Origin: DAONJL01 sp035405645 [NCBI: bacterium]
GTDB taxonomy: Bacteria; JAGOBX01; DAONJL01
Assembly: GCA_035405645.1 (NCBI GenBank)
Contig: DAONJL010000009.1
Coordinates: 4,673-68,672 of the forward strand
Length of the DNA: 64,000 bases
Direction of reading: 5' to 3'
Shown: positions 47,074-54,652 of the stretch, one piece after another
Layout of the letters: the number at the start of each line of letters is the position of its first letter
How positions within the stretch are numbered: position 1 is the first letter of the stretch
Notes under the pieces: generated by a model
Seen by the model: the letters and a program-made list of their open reading frames with translations, nothing else
Told to the model about the DNA's origin: nothing
The model's database searches: none
Made by a program: the position numbers and the translations under genes

Positions 47074-47655
47074 ATGTCAATTGTAAACGAAAAAGAATAT
47101 AAAATATTAGATATAATTGAAAAAGAAAAAAATGTTTCGCAAAGAAAAATTGCGAATAATTTAGGTATCTCGCTTGGCCTTGTTAATTTATTCCTTAAAA
47201 AATTAGTAAAAAAAGGTCTTATAAAAATACATAAAAGTTCAAGTAAAAAAAGTTTAAAATATTTACTTACAAAAGAGGGCTTTAAAGAGCGATTAAATTT
47301 TAATTTATATTATCTTAAAAAAAATATATATTATTTTTCAAATGCAAAAGAAGTTATTTTAAAAAAATTGAATGAATTAAATAATGAAAATGAAATTAAA
47401 GATATTTTTATTTTTGGTATTGATGATTGGTCTGAAATTTTATTTCTTTGCGCTATAAATTTTAATTTTAATATTCTTGGATTTATAAATAATTCAAATG
47501 AGAACAATATAACTAATAAATTTGGTTTAAAAGTTTATGAACCTTCAGAATTGGTAGAAATAAAAAAACCAGTTCTCATTTTAGGTAGTATTGAAAAAAA
47601 AGAGATAATCCAAAAAAATTTTAATGATGTTTTTTTTAAAATTATTTATTTTTAG
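47074..47655 (+). CDS. Winged-helix transcriptional regulator with C-terminal Rossmann-like domain
   Basis: The N-terminal 75 residues form a winged helix: SQRKIANNLGISLGLVNLFLKKLVKKGLIKI is the recognition region and wing of the kind seen in EPS-associated MarR-like regulators. The last 85 residues (IKDIFIFGIDDWSEIL, GFINNSN, KKPVLILGS) look like a small Rossmann or CoA/nucleotide-binding fold that may sense a ligand, reminiscent of the sugar-transfer-associated NAD-binding segment. The ligand is unknown. Its own promoter carries a palindrome suited to autoregulation. It lies 46 nt upstream of the FecR-domain gene. Confidence 0.75.
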   Translation: MSIVNEKEYKILDIIEKEKNVSQRKIANNLGISLGLVNLFLKKLVKKGLIKIHKSSSKKSLKYLLTKEGFKERLNFNLYYLKKNIYYFSNAKEVILKKLNELNNENEIKDIFIFGIDDWSEILFLCAINFNFNILGFINNSNENNITNKFGLKVYEPSELVEIKKPVLILGSIEKKEIIQKNFNDVFFKIIYF

Positions 47656-47662
47656 TTTCTAT

Positions 47663-47691
47663 TTGACAAATTGCAAAATAATAATAATAAT
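47663..47691 (+). promoter_or_regulatory. Promoter of the FecR-domain gene
   Basis: TTGACA at 47663-47668, 17 nt, then AATAAT at 47686-47691. The ATG at 47702 lies 10 nt beyond, with no Shine-Dalgarno in between, giving a leader of only a few nucleotides. Confidence 0.55.
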
Positions 47692-47701
47692 TAAATAATA
47701 A

Positions 47702-48922
47702 ATGATTAAGAAAATACTTAAAATTTATCTTATTGTCATTCTAATTATTATTGTTTTTTTGTTTGTTTATAAGGTTATTAGTGATTATCAAAAACTAAAA
47801 ACAATAATTAAAAAAGGGATACAATATAAACCAATAAGTAGATATGTAGATTTAAAGGAAACAATCAAACTACAAAACATTCAAGGAAGAGTATTATTAG
47901 TAAGTGATACAGGCTTAATAACAATAATTAAACAACCAATTGAAGTAAAAGAAGGTTCAATAATTGAAGTTGATGGTAATAGTTCAGCAGAATGTTTATC
48001 ACAAAATGGAATACTTTTATTAGAAGATAATACAAAAATAAAAGTAGCAAAAGTATTTGAAAAAACATTATTGGATTATAATGAAATAAAATTTGAATTA
48101 AAAGAAGGAAAAGTTACTGCAAATGTTTGGGGTTCATTAACAAAAAAATTAACATTTGAAATAAAAACACCAGTAGCAGTTGTAGGAGTGCGTGGCACAA
48201 AATTTCAAATCGTATCATTAAATAAAATCTCTACAATTAAATGTTTTGAAGGCACTATTTTTGTTTTTGATAATAATAGAAATTTTTCTTTCTTAAAAGA
48301 AGGACAAATGACACAAATTATTGAAAATAATCAAAAAATTAAAATCGATACATTCGCTGTCGAAAATGAATATATTAATTGGTTTGATGAAACAATGAAA
48401 TATAAAGAAGAAAAAATTCGTTCTGAACGAGATTTGTTATTAAAAGAAGATGTATTATTATTAAAAAAAGTCCAGGAAGAACCAATAATAGAATATGAAA
48501 AAAATTATGAATTACAGGAATATATAAAAAAACAAGCACAGATGAGAATGGTTTCTGAAGAGACAAAACAAAATAATGAAGAAAAGGTAGAAATCACAAA
48601 TGAAGGGAAAAAAGAAGAAAGAGAGAAAATAGTTCCTTTAAAAGATGAGAAAGAAAAAGAAAAAACAGAATCAGTGAAAAAAGAAGAGACTGAACCTGAA
48701 AAAGCAAAAGGAAAAAAAGATTTAGAAGAATATGTTATAAATAAATATAAGAAACAATATGGAGCAGATTGGGAGAAAAAATACAATGCTGATAAAGAAG
48801 CAAACAAAGAGAAAAAAATAGATGATTTAATTAAAACAAAAGAAGCAGAGAGAGAATTTAAAAAGATAGAAAAACGATTTGATGTTGACCGAACAAAGCA
48901 AGTAAAAGATTATATACGATAA
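47702..48922 (+). CDS. Membrane-anchored FecR-domain protein
   Basis: One N-terminal membrane segment (residues 4-26) leads to a periplasmic FecR domain whose hallmark block KTPVAVVGVRGTKFQI is near residue 160, with the repeating IEVDGNSSAE and IKCFEGTIFV strands around it. After residue 240 the chain is highly charged (long Glu/Lys coiled region) up to the C terminus. FecR domains are classically part of iron-signal sensing with ECF sigma factors, but in uncultured diderms this type is common as a stand-alone protein of unknown role. No TonB receptor or sigma factor is present. Confidence 0.78.
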   Translation: MIKKILKIYLIVILIIIVFLFVYKVISDYQKLKTIIKKGIQYKPISRYVDLKETIKLQNIQGRVLLVSDTGLITIIKQPIEVKEGSIIEVDGNSSAECLSQNGILLLEDNTKIKVAKVFEKTLLDYNEIKFELKEGKVTANVWGSLTKKLTFEIKTPVAVVGVRGTKFQIVSLNKISTIKCFEGTIFVFDNNRNFSFLKEGQMTQIIENNQKIKIDTFAVENEYINWFDETMKYKEEKIRSERDLLLKEDVLLLKKVQEEPIIEYEKNYELQEYIKKQAQMRMVSEETKQNNEEKVEITNEGKKEEREKIVPLKDEKEKEKTESVKKEETEPEKAKGKKDLEEYVINKYKKQYGADWEKKYNADKEANKEKKIDDLIKTKEAEREFKKIEKRFDVDRTKQVKDYIR

Positions 48923-48933
48923 ATAATTCTGCA

Positions 48934-49869
48934 ATGATTAAAAATTTTATTAGACTGTTAAGTCCAGCAAAAGTTAATCTTTATTTAAAAATAATCAATA
49001 AACGAAAAGACAATTATCATAATATATTTTCTATTTTTCATACAATAAATTTATATGATGAAATATATATCAAAGAAAATAAATTTGATAAGTTTCAATT
49101 AAAAATTGTTGATGAATTATCAAAGAAATTAAGTAAAACAGAAAAAGAAAAATACAGTGAATTAATTAAATGTGATGAAAAGAATCTGATATTTAAAGCA
49201 TTAAATAAAATGCGAACAAAATATAAGATAAATAAATTTTACGAAATAAAATTAATAAAACGAATACCAATCGGTGGTGGACTTGGTGGTGGCAGTAGTA
49301 ATGCAGCACAAATAATTAAATTTATAAATAAATATGAAAAATTAAAATTAAGTTATAATGATATGATAAAAATCTGCAGAGAAATAGGGGCTGATGTTCC
49401 ATACTTTATTAAAGGTGGTTTAGCATTAGTTTCTGGTATTGGTGATAAAATAATAAATTACAATTTTAATTTAGACTTAAAAATATTATTAATCTATCCA
49501 AAGATAAATACCTCAACAAAAGCAGTATATGAAAATTTTAAATTTGACTTGACAAAGAAAAATAAGAAATATAAAATAGAACGATTTATTAATAAAAAAG
49601 AAATATTAAATTTTTTAAAAGAAAAAAATTATAATAATGATTTAGAAAAAAGTTGTTTTGAATTATATCCAGAATTAAAAGAAATAAAAGAAACAATTAT
49701 AAAGAATTATGATTATGAAAAAGTATTTTTAACAGGAAGCGGTTCGACAATGTGTGTAATATTAGATGAAAAGAGAAAGGAGAGTGATAGACAGTTAAAA
49801 ACATTAAAAAAAGAATTTAAAGATTTGGTAATGTATGAAACCTTCACATCAAAGGTTTTAAAATTTTAA
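48934..49869 (+). CDS. ispE: 4-diphosphocytidyl-2-C-methyl-D-erythritol kinase
   Basis: IspE phosphorylates CDP-ME in the MEP route to isoprenoids. It is a GHMP kinase with SPAKVNLYLKI at the N terminus, the ATP loop IPIGGGLGGGSSNAA, and the C-terminal GSGSTMCVIL. The length is 311 aa. Its order before spoVG and tRNA-Gln is a common arrangement in several bacterial lineages. The ATG lacks a clear ribosome site and lies 11 nt after the FecR gene, so it may be translated by coupling. Confidence 0.93.
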   Translation: MIKNFIRLLSPAKVNLYLKIINKRKDNYHNIFSIFHTINLYDEIYIKENKFDKFQLKIVDELSKKLSKTEKEKYSELIKCDEKNLIFKALNKMRTKYKINKFYEIKLIKRIPIGGGLGGGSSNAAQIIKFINKYEKLKLSYNDMIKICREIGADVPYFIKGGLALVSGIGDKIINYNFNLDLKILLIYPKINTSTKAVYENFKFDLTKKNKKYKIERFINKKEILNFLKEKNYNNDLEKSCFELYPELKEIKETIIKNYDYEKVFLTGSGSTMCVILDEKRKESDRQLKTLKKEFKDLVMYETFTSKVLKF

Positions 49870-49889
49870 ATTTTAGGAGGACAACTTTA

Positions 49890-50201
49890 ATGAATATCAG
49901 TGAGGTAAGAGTAAAAGCAGTTCAATCACGAAATGGCAAATTAAAAGGCTGGGCATCAGTAACATTTGATAACGCATTTGTAATTCATAATATGAAAATA
50001 ATAGAAGGTAAGAGTGGAAAATTTGTTGCTATGCCAAATCGAAAGACAAAAGAAGGCGGCTACAAAGATATTGCACATCCTATAAATAATGAAATGCGAA
50101 AATTAATTGAAACAAAAGTATTAGGTGAATATGAAAAAGTTGCAGCAAGCACAAGTAAGAGTGAAACAAAAAGTAGCGATACAGAAGTTCAACATTTATA
50201 A
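49890..50201 (+). CDS. spoVG: SpoVG-family RNA/DNA-binding regulator
   Basis: A 103-residue SpoVG protein with the conserved opening MNISEVRVKAV, KGWASVTFDNAFVIHNMKIIEG and FVAMPNRKTKEGGYKDIAHPIN. In Firmicutes it affects septation and sporulation and, in Listeria, Borrelia and staphylococci, binds nucleic acid to tune many genes. Nothing in the window points to sporulation. The AGGAGG site upstream is strong, consistent with high expression. It is followed by tRNA-Gln. Confidence 0.95.
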   Translation: MNISEVRVKAVQSRNGKLKGWASVTFDNAFVIHNMKIIEGKSGKFVAMPNRKTKEGGYKDIAHPINNEMRKLIETKVLGEYEKVAASTSKSETKSSDTEVQHL

Positions 50202-50224
50202 AAGTTAGTAAAATAAAATAAAGC

Positions 50225-50299
50225 TGGAGCGTAGCCAAACGGCAAGGCAGTGGACTTTGGCTCCACCATTTGCAGGTTCGAATCCTGCCGCTCCAGCCA
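50225..50299 (+). tRNA. tRNA-Gln (TTG)
   Basis: A 7-bp acceptor stem TGGAGCG/CGCTCCA with a U1-A72 pair and discriminator G, which are GlnRS identity features. The anticodon loop CTTTGGC gives anticodon TTG, and the T-arm is GCAGG-TTCGAAT-CCTGC. CCA (50297-50299) is encoded. It matches the GlnRS gene at 12328. Confidence 0.94.
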
Positions 50300-50318
50300 A
50301 ATTTTTTTAAAAGAAAAT

Positions 50319-51317
50319 ATGGCAGAAATAAAAATAATTACTCATATTGATTTTGATGGAATATTTAGTGGTGCTATTTTATTAAATGAATTAAAACAAA
50401 AAAATATCAGTGCTGATTTAATTTTAGCCATTCCAAAATATTTAGATAAACCATTTCAGGAATTATCTTCAAGTTTTTCTAAAATCAAACAAATCTATAT
50501 TGCTGACTTATCATTAAATGAAAATTTAATTGAACAAATCGAACCATCACTTGATACCTTGAAAAAACAAGGCACAGAGATATTCTGGTATGACCACCAT
50601 CAATGGACACCATCAGCATTAGCAACTGCAAGAAAATATTGTTCTGAATTATTAGTTATAACAAAATACAAAACAGCAGCAGAGTTAATGGTAGTAGAAA
50701 AACAATTTAATAATGAGTATTCAAAAAAACTTATAAGAACAATAAAAAGTCAATATGCAAACAAAGAAGAAGAAAAATGGGGCGAGGAATGGAAATATTT
50801 TTTAAATGCTATTGGTAATGAAAATATAAATTTTACTGATATAGAAAATGCAATAAAAAAATTAGCAGCAAATAAGCAATTTAATTTTTTCGAAAAATTA
50901 AAAATTAAAAGGATAGCAAAATTAAAAGATAAAATATCAAATTTTATAAATAAAGAACATCGAATAGAAACAACAGAAAAAAATCATAAATTTGTAATAG
51001 TAGATTTGCGTGAAGCAAAAAATATGAATCAAATGGTTAGTCGTGATATTGCGAATGCTAAAAATGTTGATTTTTATGTTTCTGTGCTGGATAATAATAG
51101 ATTACAAATTGGTCGTGGTAAAAATTATAAACTAAATTTTAAACCATTATTAGAACTTAAAGAATATAAAGGTATAAAATATTCAATTAAAGGCCATAGT
51201 TATGTAGTTGCAGTTTATTTTACACCTGGTTTTTTTAGTATTTTAAAAAGCATTTTTACTGGCAAATTAAATACAGAAATTGAAACTATTATTGATTTAT
51301 TAAAAGAAAGATATTAA
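50319..51317 (+). CDS. DHH-superfamily phosphoesterase
   Basis: The N-terminal metal-binding motif H9-I-D11-F-D13-G and the diagnostic D92-H93-H94 motif mark a DHH phosphoesterase, with a DHHA1-like C-terminal end (SIKGHSYVVAVYFTP). Relatives include RecJ, GdpP and nanoRNases; lacking further RecJ domains, this 332-aa protein is closest in plan to small pAp/oligoribonuclease or unknown DHH types. I start it at ATG 50319; a longer frame from 50250 would run through the tRNA. It follows the tRNA by 19 nt. Confidence 0.82.
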   Translation: MAEIKIITHIDFDGIFSGAILLNELKQKNISADLILAIPKYLDKPFQELSSSFSKIKQIYIADLSLNENLIEQIEPSLDTLKKQGTEIFWYDHHQWTPSALATARKYCSELLVITKYKTAAELMVVEKQFNNEYSKKLIRTIKSQYANKEEEKWGEEWKYFLNAIGNENINFTDIENAIKKLAANKQFNFFEKLKIKRIAKLKDKISNFINKEHRIETTEKNHKFVIVDLREAKNMNQMVSRDIANAKNVDFYVSVLDNNRLQIGRGKNYKLNFKPLLELKEYKGIKYSIKGHSYVVAVYFTPGFFSILKSIFTGKLNTEIETIIDLLKERY

Positions 51318-51350
51318 ACATAAACATACCATAAATTTTTTCTCGATTGT

Positions 51351-53345
51351 ATGAAGAAAATAATAATTTTTCTATCACTATTAATATTATTCAATTTTGC
51401 CTGTTCTAAAAAAGATGAGAATATAATCAGGTTTTTATTTACTGGCGCAATTTCAGGAAAAATAGAAGAATGCGAAGATTGTGGCTATAAACCAGTTGGT
51501 GGTTTTGGCAGAATTAAATCTTTTTTTGAGAAATTAACAATACCTGATAAAACAATTAAATTTGATTGTGGAAATATATTTAAAGATTATCAGGAAAATA
51601 AGCCTAATGATAATAATCTTAATCTAATAAAAAAATTTTTAAAAATTATAAATTATGATTTTTTTTCATTGGGAGTAAATGACAATCATAATGATTATCT
51701 TTCTTTAAATTCAGAAATATTATGTAGCAATATCATATTTAGAAATAATGAAAAGATAAAATCAGAAATTGAATATAAATTTAAAATTCATAATAATGAA
51801 ATAATTATCAGATTTTTTTCTATATTTGAAGATAATGATTTTGATACTAATTTTGAATATATAAAAAATAAATTATTAGATAAAGAAAATAAAAAAAAAA
51901 TAAATGTTTTAATTGCAGCAATAGATTATAAAAAGATAAAAAAAATTTCAGAAAATTGTCCAAATATTAATTTTATTATCTGGTCATATAAACATAATGC
52001 ATTATTAAATGAACGAAAAATAAATAATTCAATTTTATTAAGTCCTGGCATATTAGGGGAAACAGGCGGTCAACTTGATTTAATATTTGATGATAATGGT
52101 AAACTAATAAATTATAAAACTATATTGCATAGTTTATCAGCAGATGATTTTGAGTATGATAAGAGTATAGCAAAAATAATAAATGAAGAATATTTAAAAG
52201 CAAATCAAGAAATAGATAAGAATGCAATAAAAAATTTTTATCTTGAAAAAGAAGTAGTAATTTTATTTTTTACAAGAATAGGTTGTAGGTGGTGTAAAAA
52301 TGTAGATGAAATATTAAGAATAATAAAAAAAGAGAATCCAAAAATAAAAGTAGTAAAATTATATGAAAATTCAACAAATATTAAATATCATAAATACTTT
52401 TCCAAAAAATTTAATTTTGATGAAAAAGAAAGTCTGCTTGTTCCTTTATTAATTATTGGTGATGATTATTTATTAAGTAATCAAATAAAAGTTCAGAGTA
52501 TAATTGAGTTAATAAAAAAATATGCAAAAGAAGGCGCAAAATCACCACTTGAAAATATCAGTTCTGAAGAATTAAAAACAATAACAAATGCCTTAATAAA
52601 AGAGTTTTCATTTTTCTCAATTTTTACAATTATTTTAGCAGGATTAATCGATGGCATAAATCCGTGCGCATTCGTTACAATTTTATTTCTGATATCAGTA
52701 ATTTATTTCAAATTAAATGAAAGATTAAAAATTTTAGTTATTGGTTTTTCTTTTATTGCTGGTGTTTTTATTATTTATTTTTTTATAGGACAAGGTATTT
52801 TGACTTTTATTTTTGATAATGATATTTATTATAAAATTTCTTTTATCTTAAATTTATCAATTGCAATTATTACTTTTTCATTAGGTATTTTATCTTTTTA
52901 TGATGCAATAAATATAAAAAAAAGCAGAAATAAAGTATTTTTACAATTGCCAATTTCATTAAAAAAATATTCACATTATTTTATAAGAAATATTTTTACA
53001 AAAAAATTTTTAATACTATTCAGTTTTTTAACAGGATGTATTATATCTATTCTTGAATTTACCTGCACAGGACAGGTTTATTTACCAACATTAATTTTTA
53101 TCAGAGAAGAATTTGGCTTTTTAAGTTCTGCTACTCTTTTTTTATTTATATATAACCTGTTTTTTATTTTACCACTTTTACTTATTCTTTTATTTGCATA
53201 TTTTGGTTTTTCAAGTGAACAATTAAATAAATTTTTTTCCCGCCATCTTGTATTAATTAAAATATTAACAGGTATTTTCTTCTTTTTTATTGGAATTTAT
53301 TTATTTTATAATGGGCTACCATTTTTATTGGATTTTTATTTTTAA
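51351..53345 (+). CDS. Metallophosphatase-like / thioredoxin-like / CcdA-DsbD membrane fusion lipoprotein
   Basis: A lipoprotein signal (lipobox NFAC, C18) leads to a periplasmic domain of about 260 residues resembling the metallophosphatase-like family that starts SGxxxECxxCG...GGxxR (C41, C44, PVGGFGRIKS); the usual DxH metal motif is not obvious. A thioredoxin-like domain follows with C312-R-W-C315. From residue 420 to the end, six or seven membrane helices form a CcdA/DsbD-type electron channel with C439 in DGINPCAF and C572 in EFTCTGQVY. The order sensor-thioredoxin-channel suggests that cytoplasmic electrons reduce a periplasmic target. The lone ATG lacks a Shine-Dalgarno. Confidence 0.78.
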   Translation: MKKIIIFLSLLILFNFACSKKDENIIRFLFTGAISGKIEECEDCGYKPVGGFGRIKSFFEKLTIPDKTIKFDCGNIFKDYQENKPNDNNLNLIKKFLKIINYDFFSLGVNDNHNDYLSLNSEILCSNIIFRNNEKIKSEIEYKFKIHNNEIIIRFFSIFEDNDFDTNFEYIKNKLLDKENKKKINVLIAAIDYKKIKKISENCPNINFIIWSYKHNALLNERKINNSILLSPGILGETGGQLDLIFDDNGKLINYKTILHSLSADDFEYDKSIAKIINEEYLKANQEIDKNAIKNFYLEKEVVILFFTRIGCRWCKNVDEILRIIKKENPKIKVVKLYENSTNIKYHKYFSKKFNFDEKESLLVPLLIIGDDYLLSNQIKVQSIIELIKKYAKEGAKSPLENISSEELKTITNALIKEFSFFSIFTIILAGLIDGINPCAFVTILFLISVIYFKLNERLKILVIGFSFIAGVFIIYFFIGQGILTFIFDNDIYYKISFILNLSIAIITFSLGILSFYDAINIKKSRNKVFLQLPISLKKYSHYFIRNIFTKKFLILFSFLTGCIISILEFTCTGQVYLPTLIFIREEFGFLSSATLFLFIYNLFFILPLLLILLFAYFGFSSEQLNKFFSRHLVLIKILTGIFFFFIGIYLFYNGLPFLLDFYF

Positions 53346-53360
53346 GGCTTTTAAAGAAAA

Positions 53361-53433
53361 TGGGCCCACGAGGATTTGAACCCCGGACCCGCCGGTTATG
53401 AGCCGGCTGCTCTGCCAACTGAGCTATGGGCCC
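53361..53433 (-). tRNA. tRNA with CAT anticodon (Met or Ile2)
   Basis: On the minus strand the acceptor stem is GGGCCCA/TGGGCCC with discriminator A. The D-arm (AGCTCAGTTGGCAGAGC), the anticodon stem GCCGG/CCGGC with loop CTCATAA (anticodon CAT) and the T-arm all fit. CCA is not encoded. It is not the initiator form (no GC-GC-GC anticodon stem and the first acceptor pair is matched). Elongator Met and the lysidine-modified Ile2 tRNA cannot be separated by eye. It converges on the fusion protein gene 15 nt away. Confidence 0.85.
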
Positions 53434-53702
53434 CTAAATAAAAATTTTCTATTAAATATATATTAAATTATTTTAATTGTCAAGAATAAATTATTAAAAA
53501 ATCAGAAAATATCCCAGACATGGTATACCCCTTTGCAGGATTACGAATAGTAAGTAAAAAGAAATTAAAACAAATAAAAGAAATAATAAAAAGAAAAGGG
53601 AAAAAGAAATGAAAAAAAATAGTTATAAAAAATTAAAGGAACACATAAAACATTTTTCAAAAAATTATATTGGAATTTTCAGTAATAAAAAATGCAAAAA
53701 AC

Positions 53703-53937
53703 TTATGCAATGAATAATAAATATAGGACAAATAAAAAAATTTGAATTTGCGAAGTTTGCCTACCATTTTGCACGCCATCTTTTATTGTTTCAGCCTCTA
53801 TTTTTATTGATTTTAACATAGTTTTATTGATATTTTTTACTGGAAGTTCCGTTTGAACATGAACTCTTAATTCGCATAATAATAAAAAAAATAATATTGT
53901 AAAAGACGAAAAAATTATTTTCTTTTTTTGTTTTCAT
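53703..53937 (-). pseudogene. Frameshifted small secreted-protein relic
   Basis: An ATG at 53937 is followed by an A-rich run. Removing one base in that run (about 53920-53930) connects the start to a frame reading KKIIFSSFTILFFLLLCELR, a typical signal-peptide hydrophobic core, and then about 40 soluble residues to the TAA at 53703-53705. Without the correction the frame closes after 38 codons. The start lies 12 nt past the attC-like site. I do not recognise the product. A sequencing error in the homopolymer cannot be excluded. Confidence 0.35.
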
Positions 53938-53948
53938 TTTATGTTTTC

Positions 53949-54028
53949 CGATAACTGATTGCGGATAAAAGAAGTTGCCAAAGGCAATTTAGTCGGAGCG
54001 TAGCAAAGCCTTTTTTCCGCTGTTAGAC
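53949..54028 (-). other. attC-like recombination site candidate
   Basis: Read on the minus strand: GTCTAAC (54022-54028, a perfect RYYYAAC R'' box), one base, GCGGAAAAAAG (54010-54020), a 38-nt centre that includes a hairpin TTGCC-AAA-GGCAA (53975-53987), CTTTTATCCGC (53961-53971), a 5-base spacer and GTTATCG (53949-53955). The two 11-bp arms pair with one mismatch, and the spacers are unequal, as in integron attC sites. The R' box keeps only GTTA of GTTRRRY. The 80-bp length is in the attC range. Confidence 0.4.
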
Positions 54029-54046
54029 GATGTCGCGCTTTCTTTC

Positions 54047-54271
54047 TCATCTCATTGCAGACAAAAATTCTTCAATCGTTAAACCAGCACGAGCAATAAG
54101 GGTTCTCAGAGTTCCTCTCGCCACTTCACGATGATCAGGGACAGACAATGTAGCAATATGTCCTTACTTTACAAGAATAATGTGACTACCTCGTTGCCTC
54201 GCTACTTTCCATCCCAGACATTCAAACACCTTTACAACTTCACGCCCACTTAAAAGTGGAAGTTTCTGCAT
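54047..54271 (-). pseudogene. hicA: hicA toxin gene interrupted by one in-frame stop
   Basis: From ATG 54271 to TGA 54047 the frame encodes a 74-residue HicA/YcfA-like mRNA interferase: LPLLSGREVVKVFECLGWKV, then RQRGSHIILVK with the catalytic His at codon 30, and VPDHREVARGTLRTLIARAGLTIEEF to the end. Codon 36 (54164-54166) is TAA where the family has an amino acid (typically ...KEGH). Both halves are otherwise well conserved. The truncated 35-residue product would lack most of the dsRNA-binding fold. It starts on the stop codon of hicB. G+C content is clearly above the rest of the window, suggesting recent acquisition. Confidence 0.85.
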
Positions 54272-54477
54272 TAAGCTAATACCTCCACTTCGCGTATACT
54301 AACGGTGAGGGGCATACCTCTTTCGGCACGCACCTCAAGACACTGCTTTATTGCGTCTTTGATATTCTCAAGTGCTTCTTGTTCGGTTTTGCCTTGGCTA
54401 ACACATCCAGGAATAGAAGGACATTCTACTATAAACAACCCATCCTCATCTCGATCCATTGTTACGATGAACTTCAT
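54271..54477 (-). CDS. hicB: HicB-family antitoxin
   Basis: A 68-residue HicB antitoxin: MKFIVTMDRDEDGLFIVECPSIPGCVSQGKTEQEALENI is the partial RNase H-like fold that masks HicA. It is the short form and lacks the C-terminal HTH or ribbon-helix-helix used by longer HicB proteins for autorepression. An AGGAGGATAG ribosome site precedes the ATG. Gene order is hicB-hicA, joined by a TAATG overlap. Because hicA is broken, the antitoxin is now probably free of its target, which would explain why loss of either gene would be tolerated. Confidence 0.9.
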   Translation of the reverse strand: MKFIVTMDRDEDGLFIVECPSIPGCVSQGKTEQEALENIKDAIKQCLEVRAERGMPLTVSIREVEVLA

Positions 54478-54521
54478 GACCTATCCTCCTTTTTATTAAC
54501 TTCTTTCAAAAGCCCAATATC

Positions 54522-54528
54522 GCCTAAC
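54522..54528 (-). other. Cassette-boundary-like heptamer GTTAGGC
   Basis: On the minus strand GTTAGGC fits GTTRRRY, the box at which integron cassettes begin, and lies 44 nt before hicB. Together with the attC-like site after hicA it would delimit a cassette of about 500 bp. A heptamer alone is weak evidence. Confidence 0.3.
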
Positions 54529-54535
54529 TCGTTTG

Positions 54536-54556
54536 TATCCGAATACGATTCGGATA
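54536..54556. repeat. Palindrome TATCCGAAT-N3-ATTCGGATA
   Basis: Two perfect 9-bp arms around ACG. It shares the core ATCCGAA/TTCGGAT with a second palindrome 20 bp away. It lies between hicB and the recombinase gene. Confidence 0.6.
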
Positions 54557-54575
54557 TACTTCTAATTTTTTGGAA

Positions 54576-54599
54576 GATATCCGAAGTATTTCGGATATC
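54576..54599. repeat. Palindrome GATATCCGAA-N4-TTCGGATATC
   Basis: Two perfect 10-bp arms around GTAT, with the same half-site as the palindrome at 54536. The pair could be protein-binding sites of a recombinase or regulator, or hairpin repeats of a mobile element. Confidence 0.6.
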
Positions 54600-54652
54600 C
54601 CGCTCTAATTTTAGAAAAAAGCCTTTCATTATTAATTTTTTATTATTTATCA

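Larger units (their letters stand above)
53434..54046. other. Gene-poor stretch with relics
   Basis: About 600 bases without an intact recognisable gene. On the plus strand two short frames (53519-53611, 30 aa; 53609-53713, 34 aa) are very Lys-rich and I see no support for them. On the minus strand a frameshifted signal-peptide-like frame lies at 53703-53937. An attC-like inverted repeat occupies 53949-54028. Base composition rises in G+C toward 54000 compared with the flanking core genes. Confidence 0.5.

Noticed and set aside
50250-50318. N-terminal extension of the DHH protein from 50250
   Set aside because: It would run through the tRNA-Gln; the ATG at 50319 gives a normal DHH start.
53361-53433. 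tRNA as the integration site of the 53434-55424 island
   Set aside because: The island lies on the 5' side of the tRNA, and no duplicate of the tRNA 3' end was found; integrases usually use the 3' end.
53519-53713. Two tiny Lys-rich plus-strand frames (30 and 34 codons)
   Set aside because: No ribosome site, no homology that I can name, and composition expected from A-rich DNA.
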